64,000 nt of DNA from Ancylostoma caninum (GCA_037903475.1 JBAJFG010000359.1:640001-704000); one strand, 5' to 3'. Shown: positions 33,601 through 46,699, counted from the stretch's first letter. Notes: generated by a model not told the origin, from the letters alone. Numbers and translations are program-made.

Positions 33601-34379
33601 CAGTTTTTTTGTATGACCCACTGCTCTGGTTCCGTCAAGTGTTCTCGCGCAACCAGTAGAGCTTTTGCTCAAATATAGGCTGATGGGGGCAAACAGGGTT
33701 CGCATCTAAAAAAGCCAGTGATTGGCGGCGACAAGTCGATCAGGATCATGATCAGAACTAGGATCACAAACAAACATACACGAAGAAACACAGAAAGGCA
33801 ACAAACGTGTGAACGCAAAAATACACACCGATCAAGGAGCAGAATTGATATCTGTCCACTTACGTGGATCGGAAGCATACATACCTGCACATTGATAATG
33901 GCTCTACTGGGAGATGTCATAAGTAACAAAAGAAGGAGATGAACAGAAAAAGGGTAGAAAGCAAAATAACATTCTCATGCTGAGAATACCAGGAAAAGTT
34001 CTAGAAGCATAAACCTTTCTGTGTGGTCAAAGCATATCAGGAGAAGCTCTAGAAGCATAAACCCTTCCGTACAGTCAAAGCATATATCTTGAACCTTCGC
34101 TGAATGTCACCCTAAATATGTGTCTCTTACTTGTGCTTCAATCAAAGTTGATACCAAATCTCATCTTGTTGAAGCTTCCTCTTATTTCCTTCCTCTACAT
34201 CTCAGGTACTCACGAACGACAAAAAGAATTATGCGTACCACAGGTGTACCTTATCCTTCCTTACCTCTTATCTTCGGACGAATTTTTGGCTATTTCCGAA
34301 TTTGATTGGTTCGGATGTTCCTTTCTCACTATAGAACATTAATTAACAACCTTATTTCTCCGACTTTTTTCGCTGAAAC
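30610..34379. other. No supported gene
   Basis: A 120-codon frame at 30739-31101 includes one hydrophobic stretch (IYFFVLASILGVISLYFYA), but without homology or splice support I do not call it. A relative of the dispersed repeat lies at 31140-31400 and a 48-bp tandem pair at 33990-34085. The rest is unremarkable. Confidence 0.35.
33990..34085. repeat. Two tandem copies of a 48-bp unit
   Basis: Copies 33990-34037 and 34038-34085 share CAGGARAAG.TCTAGAAGC, ATAAACC and GTCAAAGCATAT, with about seven differences. There is no coding significance. Confidence 0.8.
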
Positions 34380-34570
34380 TTTGGCATTTGCCTATGGAGC
34401 CGACCTGCTATCATAATCTAATGGACACTCAGCCCTAAGGGTTTTGCCTGGGCACTGCCTTTAAGAGTATGAAATAAGTGATAGTCAAAGATGGCAGTGT
34501 AAGGGGAACAGGTGGATGGCGAACTCTGTCCCAGCTCAACTTCTCTAATTTTCCATGGGTTCTTTAGCTA

Positions 34571-35879
34571 CAGTCGGGTCCGGCAGCCACTGCAAATGGG
34601 CGCCGGTCGCCGCCGCCCTCCGGCGCCCCGGTATTAATGAGCTATAAATCACTCGAGCTTGGGAGAAAGCGAAGAAAAATACAATTTTAGTCGATAGTAG
34701 ACAGGGTAGATAAGCCTAACCCTATGCTTAAGAATGGGTTTAGAGCTTAGGCTTAGGCTTCACAGGAGTGGCCCCACCTAACTCCCTTTTCACCTAAATT
34801 TCTAAGATAAACTACGATAAGTGTAAGTGTAAGTAAGATTGGACACTACTTGTATGTTGCATCGCGTGTGCGCATAGCTCAGTGGGTTGAGCGGATGATC
34901 GACGTTGTGGTGGTCAGGGGATCGAATCCTGCCCTGTGCCCCGTTTTGCAAATACATATAGTATGCTGCCTGCGACTGCTGCAGTTATCTAAGAAACTCC
35001 AACATAAAAAGTAGCCCGGATGGCTCAGTGGTTTGAGTGGCAGATTGCAATCTGTCCCTATCGCTGGTTCCACTCCGCTGGAGATCCAGAGTTAAGTATC
35101 GCAGTGTTTGGGGTTCACTGCTTGGAACGTCCCCCGTGATCTCCTTCGGGTAGTCCAGGAAGGCATCCGGCAACGTTTTGCATAAATTTCGAAGATAAAC
35201 TAGGATAAGTGTAAGTGTAAGTAAGTTAGTGGAAAACTCTTTCGAAGATAAACTACGATAAGTGTAAGTGTAAGTAATAGTGGAAAACTCTTTCGAAGAT
35301 AAACTACGATAAGTGTAAGTGTAAGTAATAGTAGTAGTGTAAGTAATAGTGAAAAACCACTTTTTCAAAGTTGAGGGAAACCGGGAGAGAGTAACTCCGC
35401 CGTAAAGGACTGCTCCACGAAAGATAAATGACAGCGGTAGAACTACTTCGCAATGGATATGGAACAATTTATACGGATTTCAATTATTTCTGAGGATCCC
35501 GAATTGGATGAGCTTTATTATTCAGATGGGATAACTGAAGTACTGTGTCCATCTATAGAAGAATAACGGCCATTTTTGTATTCGCGAAGCAGTGTACTAT
35601 AGCAGAAAATGGAAGAGTTGGCTTCGCTTATTGTGTATTCAGAAATCTTTCCCCATGAAAATCACAAAAATGAAAAAAACGTGAAAGTTGTGAAAATAGT
35701 CCCCTGCTTTATAGCCTCAACATATCCACTGCACTCTGTCTACTATGGAGTAAAATTGTATTTTTCTTCGCTTTCTCCCAAGCTCGAGTGATTTATAGCT
35801 CATTAATACCGGGACACCGGAGGGCGGCGACGGCCGGCGCCCACCGGCGCCCATTTTCAGTGGCTGCCGGACCCGACTG
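34571..35879. mobile_element. Long-inverted-repeat element, copy 2, inserted in a mariner
   Basis: It has the same CAGTCGGGTCCGGCAGCCAC termini as copies 1 and 3 and is flanked by TA (34569-34570 and 35880-35881). Its internal sequence runs in the opposite orientation to copies 1 and 3, so the tRNA-like modules are on the plus strand. Three tandem versions of a CTTTCGAAGATAAACTACGA unit lie at about 35186-35345. It separates the two halves of a mariner transposase, which proves its mobility and its exact boundaries. Confidence 0.9.
34869..35075 (+). other. Two tRNA-like pol III promoter modules within element copy 2
   Basis: GCATAGCTCAGTGGGTTGAG with GGATCGAATCC (34869-34945), and GCCCGGATGGCTCAGTGG with GGTTCCACTCC (35012-35075), give A-box and B-box pairs at tRNA-like spacing. 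Stem pairing is poor, so these are tRNA-derived rather than working tRNA genes. Confidence 0.6.
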
Positions 35880-36869
35880 TATATGGGGTCTAGCCTTATC
35901 GTAGAGTAGGTGGACAGAAGCTCGTCTGGGCCATTTTTTCTCGAACAGCGTCCGCGATTTTCCGGAGCTGATTGTCGTAGATATCATCGGTGACGGTGTC
36001 TTTGCGGAAGCAGCTAGTAATACAACATTCTTCGCGAATCCCAGGAGCAGCAAAGGAGACACTTGTCGGGTTAAGGTAAGATTTGACTTACGTCAGCGGC
36101 TCTTCTCCTTGTGGGAGCCACACGACACGATGCGTAATGGAATCATAGAGGACCCAACTCTCATCTTCAATAATCAGGTCTTTCAGAAATTCCGTTCAGT
36201 GTGGGAAGAGAAGGAGAATCTAACAAATGGATATCCGAATACACCGCGTGCTATCGGTCAAGACATGAGGGATCCATCGAGCCAGCATTTGTTTGTAACC
36301 GAGAGCCTCTAGGCCAATGAAGACTGTTGGATGAGTACATACGAGTCTCGGCACAGGACTGCAGGTGCTAACTTCTGGATCCTCTTTGACAGAGTCGACA
36401 ATGGTGGAGCCTTCCACTATGCGGGGACGTCCCGACCGAAGCTTGTCATCGAAGTCCGTGTCTCCTCCTTCGAAGCAAGCAAACCAGCGTATGACAGTGC
36501 TGATAGAAGTGGTGTCCTCTGCAAGTGCTCTGTGATGTAGCGAACAGTTGCTATTGCTCCAGTGCCGCGACGCCATTCATAGAGGATGATGGCTCGAAGA
36601 TGCTCCTGTGGCATTACTATCGTGATTGAAGTCAAGGAAAGCAACCCGACTATATTTGCCTAGTATGGAAACGTTCCGAGAGGGATCTACAACTACCACA
36701 TGTTAGATCATGAGCACCGAACAATGATCGAAAGTCCTGGAACTCCCAGGAAAATCGAATCATATTTTTTTACCAACCTGATATTATTTTCCGTTTGTGG
36801 CTTTCTTATGAATATAATTACTACTTTTTATACCACCGATCCCTCTTTCGATAGCGACAGACTTCAGAA

Positions 36870-37555
36870 TATATATATATATATATATATCACGGAATCC
36901 ACTGCTGTGCGTTGTTCGCTTACAAGACCAAGCTTCCGCCCCATCTGCAACATCCTTTAGAAAGTCATTCCCGTGTGGACGAAGAGACAGCGACTCCTCG
37001 ATGTCGTCCCCAGCATGACTTATCGGATGCACATAACACACGAGGTACTCATGTTCGGAGGACTTTGCTAGTCGAGAAAGCGAGGATGCTTGATGACCGT
37101 CGTATAGTCGCACTAGAGTGTCTTCGCCAACTTGCAGTTGTCGACATCTGATCTCGTCTTCAGAGTGTCCCCCAAATCGTCATTCTTAACGGTCGACGCA
37201 CGTCCAGACCATGGGTGACTTTCAAGCATCATTTCGTCAGACTCGAAGCCTTTGTACCATCGAAAGGCCGTCAAATGATAAATAACGGTTCCTTTGAACG
37301 CAGCTCGTATATTGGCGTTGACGCTTCTTATAGGATGTCCCTGCAGGAAACCGTAATCGACGAAGGAGCTAAATGAGACTTGATTGGCCAAAGGCATTAT
37401 CACTAGGATACTAATAGAGCTTCCCTCGTATGCCCTTCACTTGAAAGCTTCGAGAACACACTATCTTATACCGAAATACGATCCCACCTGTCAAGCTGCT
37501 TTTGCGTTTTAGAGATGGAAATGAAAAGTGTTGCAGAACTTTTCCACCAACCCAA
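36870..37555 (-). mobile_element. mariner element, 5' half only
   Basis: The right terminus in reverse complement reads TTGGGTTGGTGGAAAAGTTC, followed by TA at 37556-37557. The minus strand encodes AAFKGTVIYHLTAFRWYKGF, SGRASTVKNDDLGDTLKTRS, then traces up to HGNDFLKDVADGAEAW near the first catalytic region. The copy ends in an AT microsatellite at about 36869-36890 and lacks the C-terminal half. Its terminus and protein place it in the same subfamily as the element at 53821-54694. Confidence 0.75.
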
Positions 37556-40500
37556 TAGTTTCGAAGATTAGATACACAAAAGGTACTACACTTCAGATAG
37601 TACTGTTCCGTAAAAACGACAGGCGGAATTCGAATCCTTGAGATATCTGTCCAATAATCAAATGCGTTCTACTCGGCCATTACATGGCTACACTTAGACA
37701 ATGCTTCTGAACATATGATAGGTATCTCATTTCAATATCTGGGATCAACTTCGTCCACTTCCCTTATAAAAGTCCCCTGAAAGCGAGGGGGGTCTTCACT
37801 GAATGTTGCGAGGGAGATATCGGGAAGGAATTCTTTGACGATGATTAGTTAGATTTTTTTCCGTTGTTAGTGGCCCCGTATCAGATTCTTGAAGCGAAGC
37901 AACGCAAAAAAAAATTATCACTTCTGCTCTTTACTCAATGCTTGGTCACTGGCAACAAAATCGTGAACGGTAGTGCTCAGTTTTCACAAACAAAATGCTA
38001 TAGTGTCAAAGAGAACGCACAGTAAGCGGCTGAGCTCTCACACTGCGGTGGAACGTCTGAGACCGCCCTACACCTAGCCGTTTTGGTATAGGTGCTTACG
38101 AATGAGACTTTGTGTTTGTTGATCCTTGAACCTGTGCATGCTTTAGGGAATAATCACATAATGCTTCTGCCGACATGTTAATATAGGGACTCCTATGTGA
38201 TCATGAATATAATAAATGGAATGAAACTGGAAGCTCTTGCATTCGTGGACTGTAATTTCTATTATGAGATGATTCTTCCTAATTCATGAAAAACTCGTTT
38301 TCGCTAGCTAGTTACCAATAACAGTCATTTTTCAATTCATCACATTCGATACTGTAGCTTCCGCTAAGGATACCGGTTTCAAGAATCACTACTCTGACAT
38401 TCATCCCGTTGCTGGGTATAATCGTGAAATTCAAGAACAATAAAACTTTGCGTGAAGGATAAATGATTGAAACCCGGCGTGCACGAGCATCCCTTTAGTT
38501 TCCAGGCTGCTTTTACGTAAGAATTGTTCAGGGGGTGGTGATACGAACAATTGAGTAAGTTTGAAAGCAGTGCATACGTTTGTTAGTTAATCGCTATAAA
38601 AGCGGGGAGCCGCAAAAATATCATTTGAGTAACAGTAGAATTCAGATTGGGAAAAGCAGTAGAATTCACATAGGGAAAAGAAGTGGCATGATTCTGATGT
38701 TGTTTACATACCACATGAATGAAGAGGGCATACTTCATAGAATTCTTCATCAGACCCCATCAGCATCTGAACGTTTGCAGAATCAGCAAAAAATTATTGT
38801 GAAAAATGGTCGAAAAAACTGGCAGATGACCATTCTCGGTATAACCTATGATACCGTTTTCGAAGTGAGAGGAAGAGTCGAAAAAGCGAATATTTTTTTA
38901 GCCCATAGCTGAAACCAGAGCATCGCTTTGTGAGCAAGGCATCTATATTATTCAACTGCGTGAACCCTTAGTTCCTCATTGCACGAACTTCTTGGCATCT
39001 GCTGGAAAATGAATGGAATTTTGATAGGATCCGTTAGATGTCCAGCGCTGGACTCATAAGCACACCTCTCGCGATAAATCACTGAATCTCTGTAAAGAAA
39101 CACAAGCCCCCTTTATGAGGCAAAGTGTCTCGTGGGAGGGCTAAAACGAGAAGCTGACAAGGGGGTTTTGCCGCCGGGTGTACGAGGGATTTCCGAAGGG
39201 CGGCCGTCTGGTTTCGCAATGTCCTCCACTACTTGTTCGTCGAGTGCTGTCCTCTGGCTCTTTAAAAGCGCATTTTGACTGTGCCACCTCCACTTCCGAA
39301 ATCCTGATTCCGGTCACTTGACTAAGCTTTTGTTGTCATTTAGCGCACCTATTTAATCGAAACCATCACGAACATTCGAGGTATAAAGCATGTGGTTTCA
39401 CATCGTCTCAACGTTATCGTTCGTGCCTTCGTTTCGTGGTTAGGCAGTTGTTAACAAGCTTAATTAAGAAAAAAGAAACGCAGACGTTATTCAACCTGGG
39501 TACATCTCTAACGCATTCACTATGATTTTTCCTTCTAGCTTATTTAACTTTAACACTTTTCTTATGATTTTCAACATTGAAGCTTTTATCATAGTATTCA
39601 AAGCGTCACATCTGATCTCTCTCTACAGAAATTAGTATCGCACATATTTTCAGCTTCTTTTTGTGAGCTTGTATTTTTACGTAGCTGTGATTTGCATGAT
39701 CTCATCAATCCTTAATCTCCAAGAAAAAATTCCACTTTTTTTGCAGTTGTTCTTCGTCAACCATTGAAGATAAACTCTGAAGAACATGATTTCTTTGTAT
39801 TGAACTCATAACATACAAAATTACCGTCTTCAAGAGAATACTTTAGTTGTAATCCACCTAAGATATGTACTATTTTCTGTTCTACGTCTTCTCATGCTAG
39901 CGCTACCTAACGTGCCTCCGAAAAAAAGGGATTTGTGTACTCATCTATTTTGGAAGTAAGCCTTTCGTGAGAGCGATGGTCTTCTTTTTGATACAGCGGC
40001 CGAAGTAGTACATTTGTCTCCTCTTTTTACACCTTTGATTGTTTTTACAAGTTGCTATGCTTGTATTCAACATAAGCATTGCATGAAAGGTTCATTTGTT
40101 CCTAAGCATTTTAATACCATGTTCGGCGAGTCCCCACACTGAGCAAAGTAGTCTCCCAGAAACTTTCGCCTAACGGAACCCTGCGTGTTCACTCCGTCCG
40201 TAATAGGACTACCACTGCAATACAAATGGCGGCATAGGCCCAGTAACCCAATTCTACTACGGACTCGGTTATTGTTATGTGTTCTCAATGTCACACTCTC
40301 GAATGTACCTCAATTACTCCATCCTCGCGTATCTGCCTGACAACCTTTTTCGTTCGAAATAATAAGAACTAAATGGAACACGGAGAAATATGAACATGGA
40401 ATATGAATATGCACGCTCTACAGCGTCGTGATTAAATCCAGTTCTGATGCTTGAAGTGGTCGCCGGTCCTGACTCTGGATCCTTGATGACCACTTCACAT

Positions 40501-40570
40501 TGTTAGGCTCGTATTTGGAACGCTTCATGTGATGATGATGATGTTCTACTTCTATGCTTGAATATTACAG
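37556..40570. other. No supported gene
   Basis: Frames such as 38580-38912 contain a local short duplication (AGTAGAATTC.. twice) and no domain. The segment leads up to the secreted-protein gene at 40571; no promoter motif is identified. Confidence 0.35.
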
Positions 40571-42885
40571 ATGCTATTCATATTCCTGCTGATACTGATC
40601 ATTCACGGTGCTGCTCCGATCAGCATAGGTCGCGACTTCTCAACCACTGAAAAAGCGCCGTTTTCTGTCGAGGTAGATTTCCCAATGGAATAGCATCCAT
40701 GCACTCCCTCAGCAACAAATGTCATTTAGGCAGGCATATTCTCTAATGAGGAAACGGGACAAGTATTTCCAATGGCTCCCGACACTGATTTTGAAGAAGC
40801 ACAAGCGGCTCTAAAGTCTTTGCGAGGTGATCTTAAATTAATTAGCCGGATTCTTATTGTGGTATCACGGCTTGAACTTAGGTGATTCGTCGTTAATCTC
40901 CGAAGCGAAGCCGCCAGGCTTTGAACCGCAGCCACCGGGAATTCAAGAGACTCCAGAAAACTCAGAATCACTTAGGAACGCCCATGCAAGAAGTTAGTTC
41001 CCAAATAAAACCTTAATAGATTTACATCTTGGTAGGAAAGTATTTTGGTGGGAGACAGGACAATGGAATAAATAATTGTTGACATTATCAGCAGTAAATA
41101 GCCGGTACTAACTAATCTTTTGCCTGGAGGAGCTTCAAACACCGGTGACAACTGTTCTTTTCCTGTAGCTATTAGTGTCTTACGCATATCCTCTTGGAAG
41201 CCTTCTCAAGAATTTGATGATTAAATCATAGACTATTTTTAGGAACAATGGATTTTTCTTTTGCATTGTTAGGAGAGCACTTGAGGCGCAGACTACTTTG
41301 CCCTTGAAAAAATCCGTTGAACACGTTTTTCCAGCGAAAACCCTAGCCCAAATAGACTATCCAACCACTGCGGCAGCCTCTTATGGAGAGCCAGTCGACA
41401 GCGCCGTTGAATCATTTGGTAGCAAGGTACGAAATCCCGTCAGAATTGAAGTTTGGAGCACGAGTCTAGCTATAATATTTACAGGAACTCCCTGTCGAAC
41501 AGCAAGAGTCGTCTGGAGAACAAAAGCTTACCACCACCGGCTCGCATGCAGATGTTGAGTTTTCATCGCCGGATTCCGAGGGGTCCGGACAAGACGAGTT
41601 GAATAGAAGTGTTGAGAAAGTGTCGGGTGAAGTCGGGCAATATTCTCCGGATGAACATCCGTCGACTTATGGTGAAATGGCTTATGACGGGCAACAACAC
41701 TCAGTGCGGGGAACGGCAGCTGCTCCCGGGTACGATGACACCTCCAACGACGGCTATAGTTCGGTGATCTCACAGCCTTCTACAACGTTGTCTGACAGTG
41801 GATATGATTCAATGGCACAAAGTACTACCATGGCGGACGCAGGATATGACGGCGTACCACAGAACACAATAATACCAGAGCAAGGATACGGCGCTGCTCC
41901 GCAAACCACCGTAATGCCCGATGTGGGCTATGAAGGAGCAGGGCAAAACACCATACCGCAGGGAGCAGGTTACGACGTAGTAGCACAATCCACACCTGTT
42001 CCTGAGCTGAACTATGACCGTGCACCACAGTCTTCTAGCTACGGCGTGCCGCAGACACCGGGCTATGAAGAAGTGCCACAGTACTCTAGTTCATATTCGT
42101 ACACCGCTCCAGATGAAAGCTCGAAGACAACTGCTTCAATCACGGAAGCGTACAGCCCAGTGGACCGGAAGCAGCTACAGGACTTCTCTGAAGCAGTCAA
42201 GGAGAGATCGGACAACGACCAAGCAGTTGTGAGCCCACCCATTTCGAAGAAGATCTCTAGCTCTAACGAAGCAGATGCATCAAAGAAATACAAGGAAGAA
42301 GCCCCTGCTAGCACCTCGACCACACGCAAATCGGCTCTGATCGGTCCACCAGCTGATCGTGCACCACCACGTCGGGGAGCGGTCGAAGGTACCTGCTCAA
42401 TAGCTGGAGCACACGCGCACAATGAACTCCCACTTCCTTACTAAATCTCGGCATTTTCATAATTTCGGCCTGATTGATATTTAAAGTAGTTTTATAGCTG
42501 GACTTTCAGGTTGCCCTGAACCGGGACTGTGCGCCAAGAACTGTTTTGTATACATCAACGAAAATGGATGTCAAGATTGTCAATGTCTATGGCAGGCGCT
42601 AGGTTCGTTATTCAGCAACCATTATGCAGCAGGTGCTGTTCTTTCAATAGTCCTCAAATACAGCATGCGATTCCGACGACGACTGTCCGGAAGCGGTACA
42701 ATATTGCGACCTTGGAAAATGCAACTGCCGGCCAGGTCTGCGGCAAGACATGGCGCGTTCAGGTTTCTGCGAAGCAGATCCAGAATTCAAAGGGCCACTT
42801 CCACCAGTAGGTACGGCGATCTGCCACATTTATGATTTGATGCACTCAACTGACAACTCAGCGGTTACGCGGAGAACTTTCTTAA
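40571..42885 (+). CDS. Secreted GYD-repeat protein with antistasin-like/EB-like cysteine-rich C-terminus
   Basis: Exons: 40571-40672 (MLFIFLLILIIHGAAPIS, a clear signal peptide), 40730-40826, 40882-40992, roughly 41274-41426, 41485-42388, 42510-42602, 42664-42806 and 42862-42885 (or readthrough to 42892). All junctions are phase-compatible except between 40992 and 41274, where a missed small exon or another acceptor is likely. The large exon encodes about seven degenerate 14-residue repeats of the form GYDxxxQxTxxPxx, then a Ser/Lys-rich linker. The C-terminus is cysteine-rich: CPEPGLCAKNC, NENGCQDCQC (antistasin-like spacing), then CDSDDDCPEAVQYCDLGKC and CRPGLRQ, like an EB module. Secretion is inferred from the signal peptide and paired cysteines. 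Possible roles are extracellular matrix, cuticle-associated or protease inhibition; none is demonstrated. Confidence 0.7.
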
Positions 42886-45800
42886 ATCCATGATTGGTTT
42901 TATTATTAAGATCTTGGACATTTCTCAAGGAGATCGAAGCGTGCAACACCTACCCTCAACGAGAGCACGAGGAACGAGGATGATATCGTGATTCCCGAAG
43001 ATGCGAGAACAGTGCTTTCGAGGGTATTCTGATGAGATTTATAAGTGCTCAAATTATCATAATATTCTAATATAAAGCATTATATATGTAAATATTGGAA
43101 AACGTATATTTATTTGAATACATATTATTGTAAGGAATATTGCAATTAGCATTACATCACCGCATCTAGGCAGTAACAGACACGATTCAGCTTCAGAAAG
43201 ACGATCCATCACTGAGCACATTGATCATTTCAAGGAGCATACCATTTGCAGGTAAATGAAAATACCTAAATTGCACAGAGCTAGGAGTCATGAAGATTGG
43301 CGAGTATACATCACAGACCTCCTTAGAAAACAAAAGTATTTGTACCTTATCACCCTAAAGAGTTGCCTATGTCTATGTGCCCTCAATTCACGTAAGAAGT
43401 CAGCACAACACTCTGGCAACAAGCAGTCAAAACAAAAGGAGTATTGACGAATAGGATGCCATAACCTGCGAATGAGGATATAAACCGAACAAATACTGTT
43501 TGATGGAAGCAAATTGCAGACGCCTGAAAATTTTGCATGGCGTCTATGGCGGCTGCTGCCGAAGAACTGATTTCCTGAAAGTGCTGGAGTGGAATTGTTT
43601 GAGCACGAGTAAAGTAAAATCATGAACAAAGCAAAAGGAATTAACTCGCAACAACTTACTCAGGAAGCCTAAGAACTGTGTTTTGCATGAAATTGAAAGA
43701 TGCGAATCCCACGATTAGGACATGCATGTTCGTGCAAAGTACAGCTTTTCAATCAATTGTTCTATACCAGCAGTAATCAAGTCCATGCAAAACCCATGCA
43801 TAACCCAGATTTAGTGCGTAAAGATCTAGGTCTGTTTGGGGTAGTTCAATATTCAGTTTCCCATAGACATAAACTAGGACACATTTTAGTAATGATTACA
43901 TAAAACTCGATTCGGGTCCACCGAGTAAATAGCCCAGTTGGTGTGTGCTCTCGGTTCCACTGCATTTCTTGAGATTCGCGTCAACGCTGCTCACCTGTAG
44001 AAAAAAAAGAAAGCACTTCCATATTCTGAGCAGCACTGACTAAGACTGGTAAAGAAAAAAATTCTATGAACACAAGGAATGGGGTACGAGGCTGTTCACA
44101 GCCATTGGATTTCTCGGTTGTTTTTTCTTACCCTGAATAATGTTGGTTGATTGTGTTATATCAGCCCACACTTGGGACGCAGACAAACAACACATTCCTC
44201 AAGAAATATTCGTCTTCGTTTTTATTCGGAAGTGATATGATGGGCATGCGAATCACAATTCTCAATATCTCAGTTGCACAATCAACCTAGGGTATTATCC
44301 TCATGTCAGCTAGGGCCTGTCACCTCGGAGATAGACTGACAAGTGAAGCTAGCTTCTTTACTTAAAAAACTATCAATGTATATCCGGATCTCTCGGAGGC
44401 TCATCATGACGCTGAGAGAAATGAGCAGTCACCGAGCATGCTACATATTTTCAGTGGAATAAACCCCTTGAACATGCGGAATTAGGCGCTTTGTAAACTC
44501 CCAATCAATACTAATACTATCGGAGTACCTTTAGTGATACTCCTATTCTTGAGGATGTAACAAATGATTGAATGGTTTCTCCAGGCACATATGTAGCATA
44601 TGCACCATTTTCTCGTGAACGGACAAGTTTTGCAAATTTCAGGCATCGCTCTTCCGCCGTCGCCGCCCCCGAGCAGTGGAGAAGTCTCTAGGTGATCTAA
44701 TAAGTCTATGAACTGAACGCTGGTCAATCTTTGATATTTAAACAAATTAGACAAAAATTGTTCAACTGAATCGCATAATAGAATGTGAATGAACGCTGAT
44801 CTTTGACTCTAATTTTTCAAATCTTCTCCTTTACTTTAAACGTTCTCCAACATTTTTTTAAACAAGAAATATGAGAGTAGATACGCCTTAGCTTGCGACT
44901 TGTACCAGATTAAAGTGGAGCTGATACATTTGTCATAAATGGGTACAACAACTAGTATTTTTGAAATACGCTTAGTTCTAACGCTTTTCTCTCCCCAAAT
45001 ATGTATTACAAGCAAATACCAACGTTTGCAAAACACTTGCCGAGTCCTTTCCAATCGCTTTAGAGACATGTTGCACAAACAACAATCCTCTATCTTATTC
45101 AAGATTGTTCTGCACCGGTAGTAGTTATCCAACGTTCGAATTTGTCGAGAATGTCAGCGAAAATCAAAACAGTCTCGTGCCGTTCGCAAACGGTGGGACG
45201 GAAGTGGGTGGAAATGGGAAAGAAAAAGTAAGATTTAGGATGAAAGAGGGAGCTGGCCAGCCAGGATCTGGCAAGCCAATTTATTTCAAAATTGAATTTA
45301 AAACAAATAGTAAGGAGTAGATCAGCCTAGAGAAATCGATGGGCGCGAAAGACAAGAAAAAGCGAAAGATAAGAAATTCAGTGAAAGGCCGGAGCTGGAA
45401 TTATACACCAATTGTTCAAGAGAAAAGAAGAAAAAGATGCTGAAATTACGTAACATATAAGAGCACAACCACTGTTGGCTAAAATAGGCTGCATAAAACC
45501 TCGATTTCTTTTTGTGCTCACCCTAACACGCAAAATAAGGTTATAAGGTTCAACGCAAGTGCTCAGCCGTTTCAATACATACCACCCCGCTTTCTGACTC
45601 TCACCTTTTCGTCAACATAAAACTCACCTAATTATATCCATAGGATCAAATATGTATGCTCCCATTGCCTTGAATAATACGGTTGAGTCAAGACTCTTAA
45701 TTTGATGAACTTCATTTAGTAAGCTTGTACTTTCAAATACAGCAAGAAAAACAACATGAGAGCAGCTCTATTCCTATGTTCTAGAATATTAATCGACCGG

Positions 45801-46329
45801 AGCATCACTGGGACATTCCCCTACCTTCAGCGTCTTCAATCTCTGCCAAGGCTCATCAACACTTCGCCTTTGAAAGTAAGATCCTTGCAGCATTATTCGA
45901 ACAACCTATGAAATTGAATCAACATTTCAGAAACCTGCTGAAACGGCAAAAGACATCAAAAATGTGGATAGATGGATGGAAAGGTGAGATTTCAAAAGTT
46001 GCGTACAACTACAATAGTGCTGGGATGTATTGAGCTGTGTTCAGGAAGTCCATAAGACTAGTGGAATTCCCGATTTCCGCTAGATTTATAGCTGCTCGAT
46101 CGAGAGGTATCCCAGTTTTGCCACCACTAGCACTTGGAGTGCATCCAACAAAAGAAGAGCTTAGACGACATAATCAGTTCAAAAAGAGTACAGGACGTTA
46201 AAAAAACGATCTTGACTTACTTGGGCCGAAAATTCTGTAAAAAAAACCGTGCTATGTTATTTGTTTGGTGCAATAAATAACTACCTGATGTGAAGTCTTT
46301 TACAATGATTTCTGAAGCTTGCAAATTTA
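42886..46329. other. No supported gene
   Basis: This stretch contains isolated frames (43288-43629 minus, 45105-45320 plus) with no domain, start context or splice partners. No inverted-repeat element was recognised here until 46330. Confidence 0.35.
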
Positions 46330-46600
46330 CAGTGGACGGCAATGGCGGTGGCCCATCTGCGGCCTTGAGAAGGACGCCGCACAACCGCACGAGCGCGCTG
46401 GGATCGGTATCGTCTGCCGTCGGAATGCTCTTCCTAAGCTTTTTTCTTCCCGATTTGGTCAAAAATCCTTGAAATCGGGTAGAAAAGCTGCTAGAAATAG
46501 CATAACAGCAGCAGAAAACATCGGTTACGGCACGCGCGGCGCGGTTGCGCGACGTTCCTTCTCGAGGCCGCAAATGGGCCACCGTCATTGCCGTCCACTG
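46330..46600. mobile_element. 271-bp MITE, intact copy of the 6563-6831 family
   Basis: Starts CAGTGGACGGCAATGGCGGT and ends in the inverted counterpart (ACCGTCATTGCCGTCCACTG), with TA on both sides (46328-46329, 46601-46602). The terminal inverted repeat extends about 36 bp. It is better preserved than the copy at 6563-6831 and has no coding function. Confidence 0.9.
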
Positions 46601-46699
46601 TAAGTGTATTTCCAAAAAATAAGTGGTTGACAAAGTACAACCTGTTATTACACGCAGTTACGACGTTGGACCGAATGGATGAGGGCAGATATGTTGGTA

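Larger units (their letters stand above)
34380..36781 (-). mobile_element. mariner element interrupted by the 34571-35879 element
   Basis: Read on the minus strand from the right end (36781, terminus resembling CAGGTTGGTAAAAA), the transposase begins near 36614 (MPQEHLRAIILYEWRRG). It continues with FEGGDTDFDDKLRSGRPR, ALGYKQMLARWIPHVLT and VHLLYDKARPHI at about 35890. Exactly there the long-inverted-repeat element intrudes. Translation resumes beyond it at 34569 and below, with traces of ELSWD..RHPP and IFDYHLFHTLK, the expected next block. Frameshifts and stops mean the gene is inactive. The left terminus was not found. Confidence 0.75.

Noticed and set aside
34869..35075. Functional tRNA genes
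   Set aside because: A- and B-box-like sequences are good, but acceptor and T stems do not pair, the anticodon loop of one has six bases, and all six occurrences are inside transposon copies.
36869..36890. AT microsatellite as a recombination or origin element
   Set aside because: It is a short simple repeat at the broken end of a mariner; nothing else supports a function.
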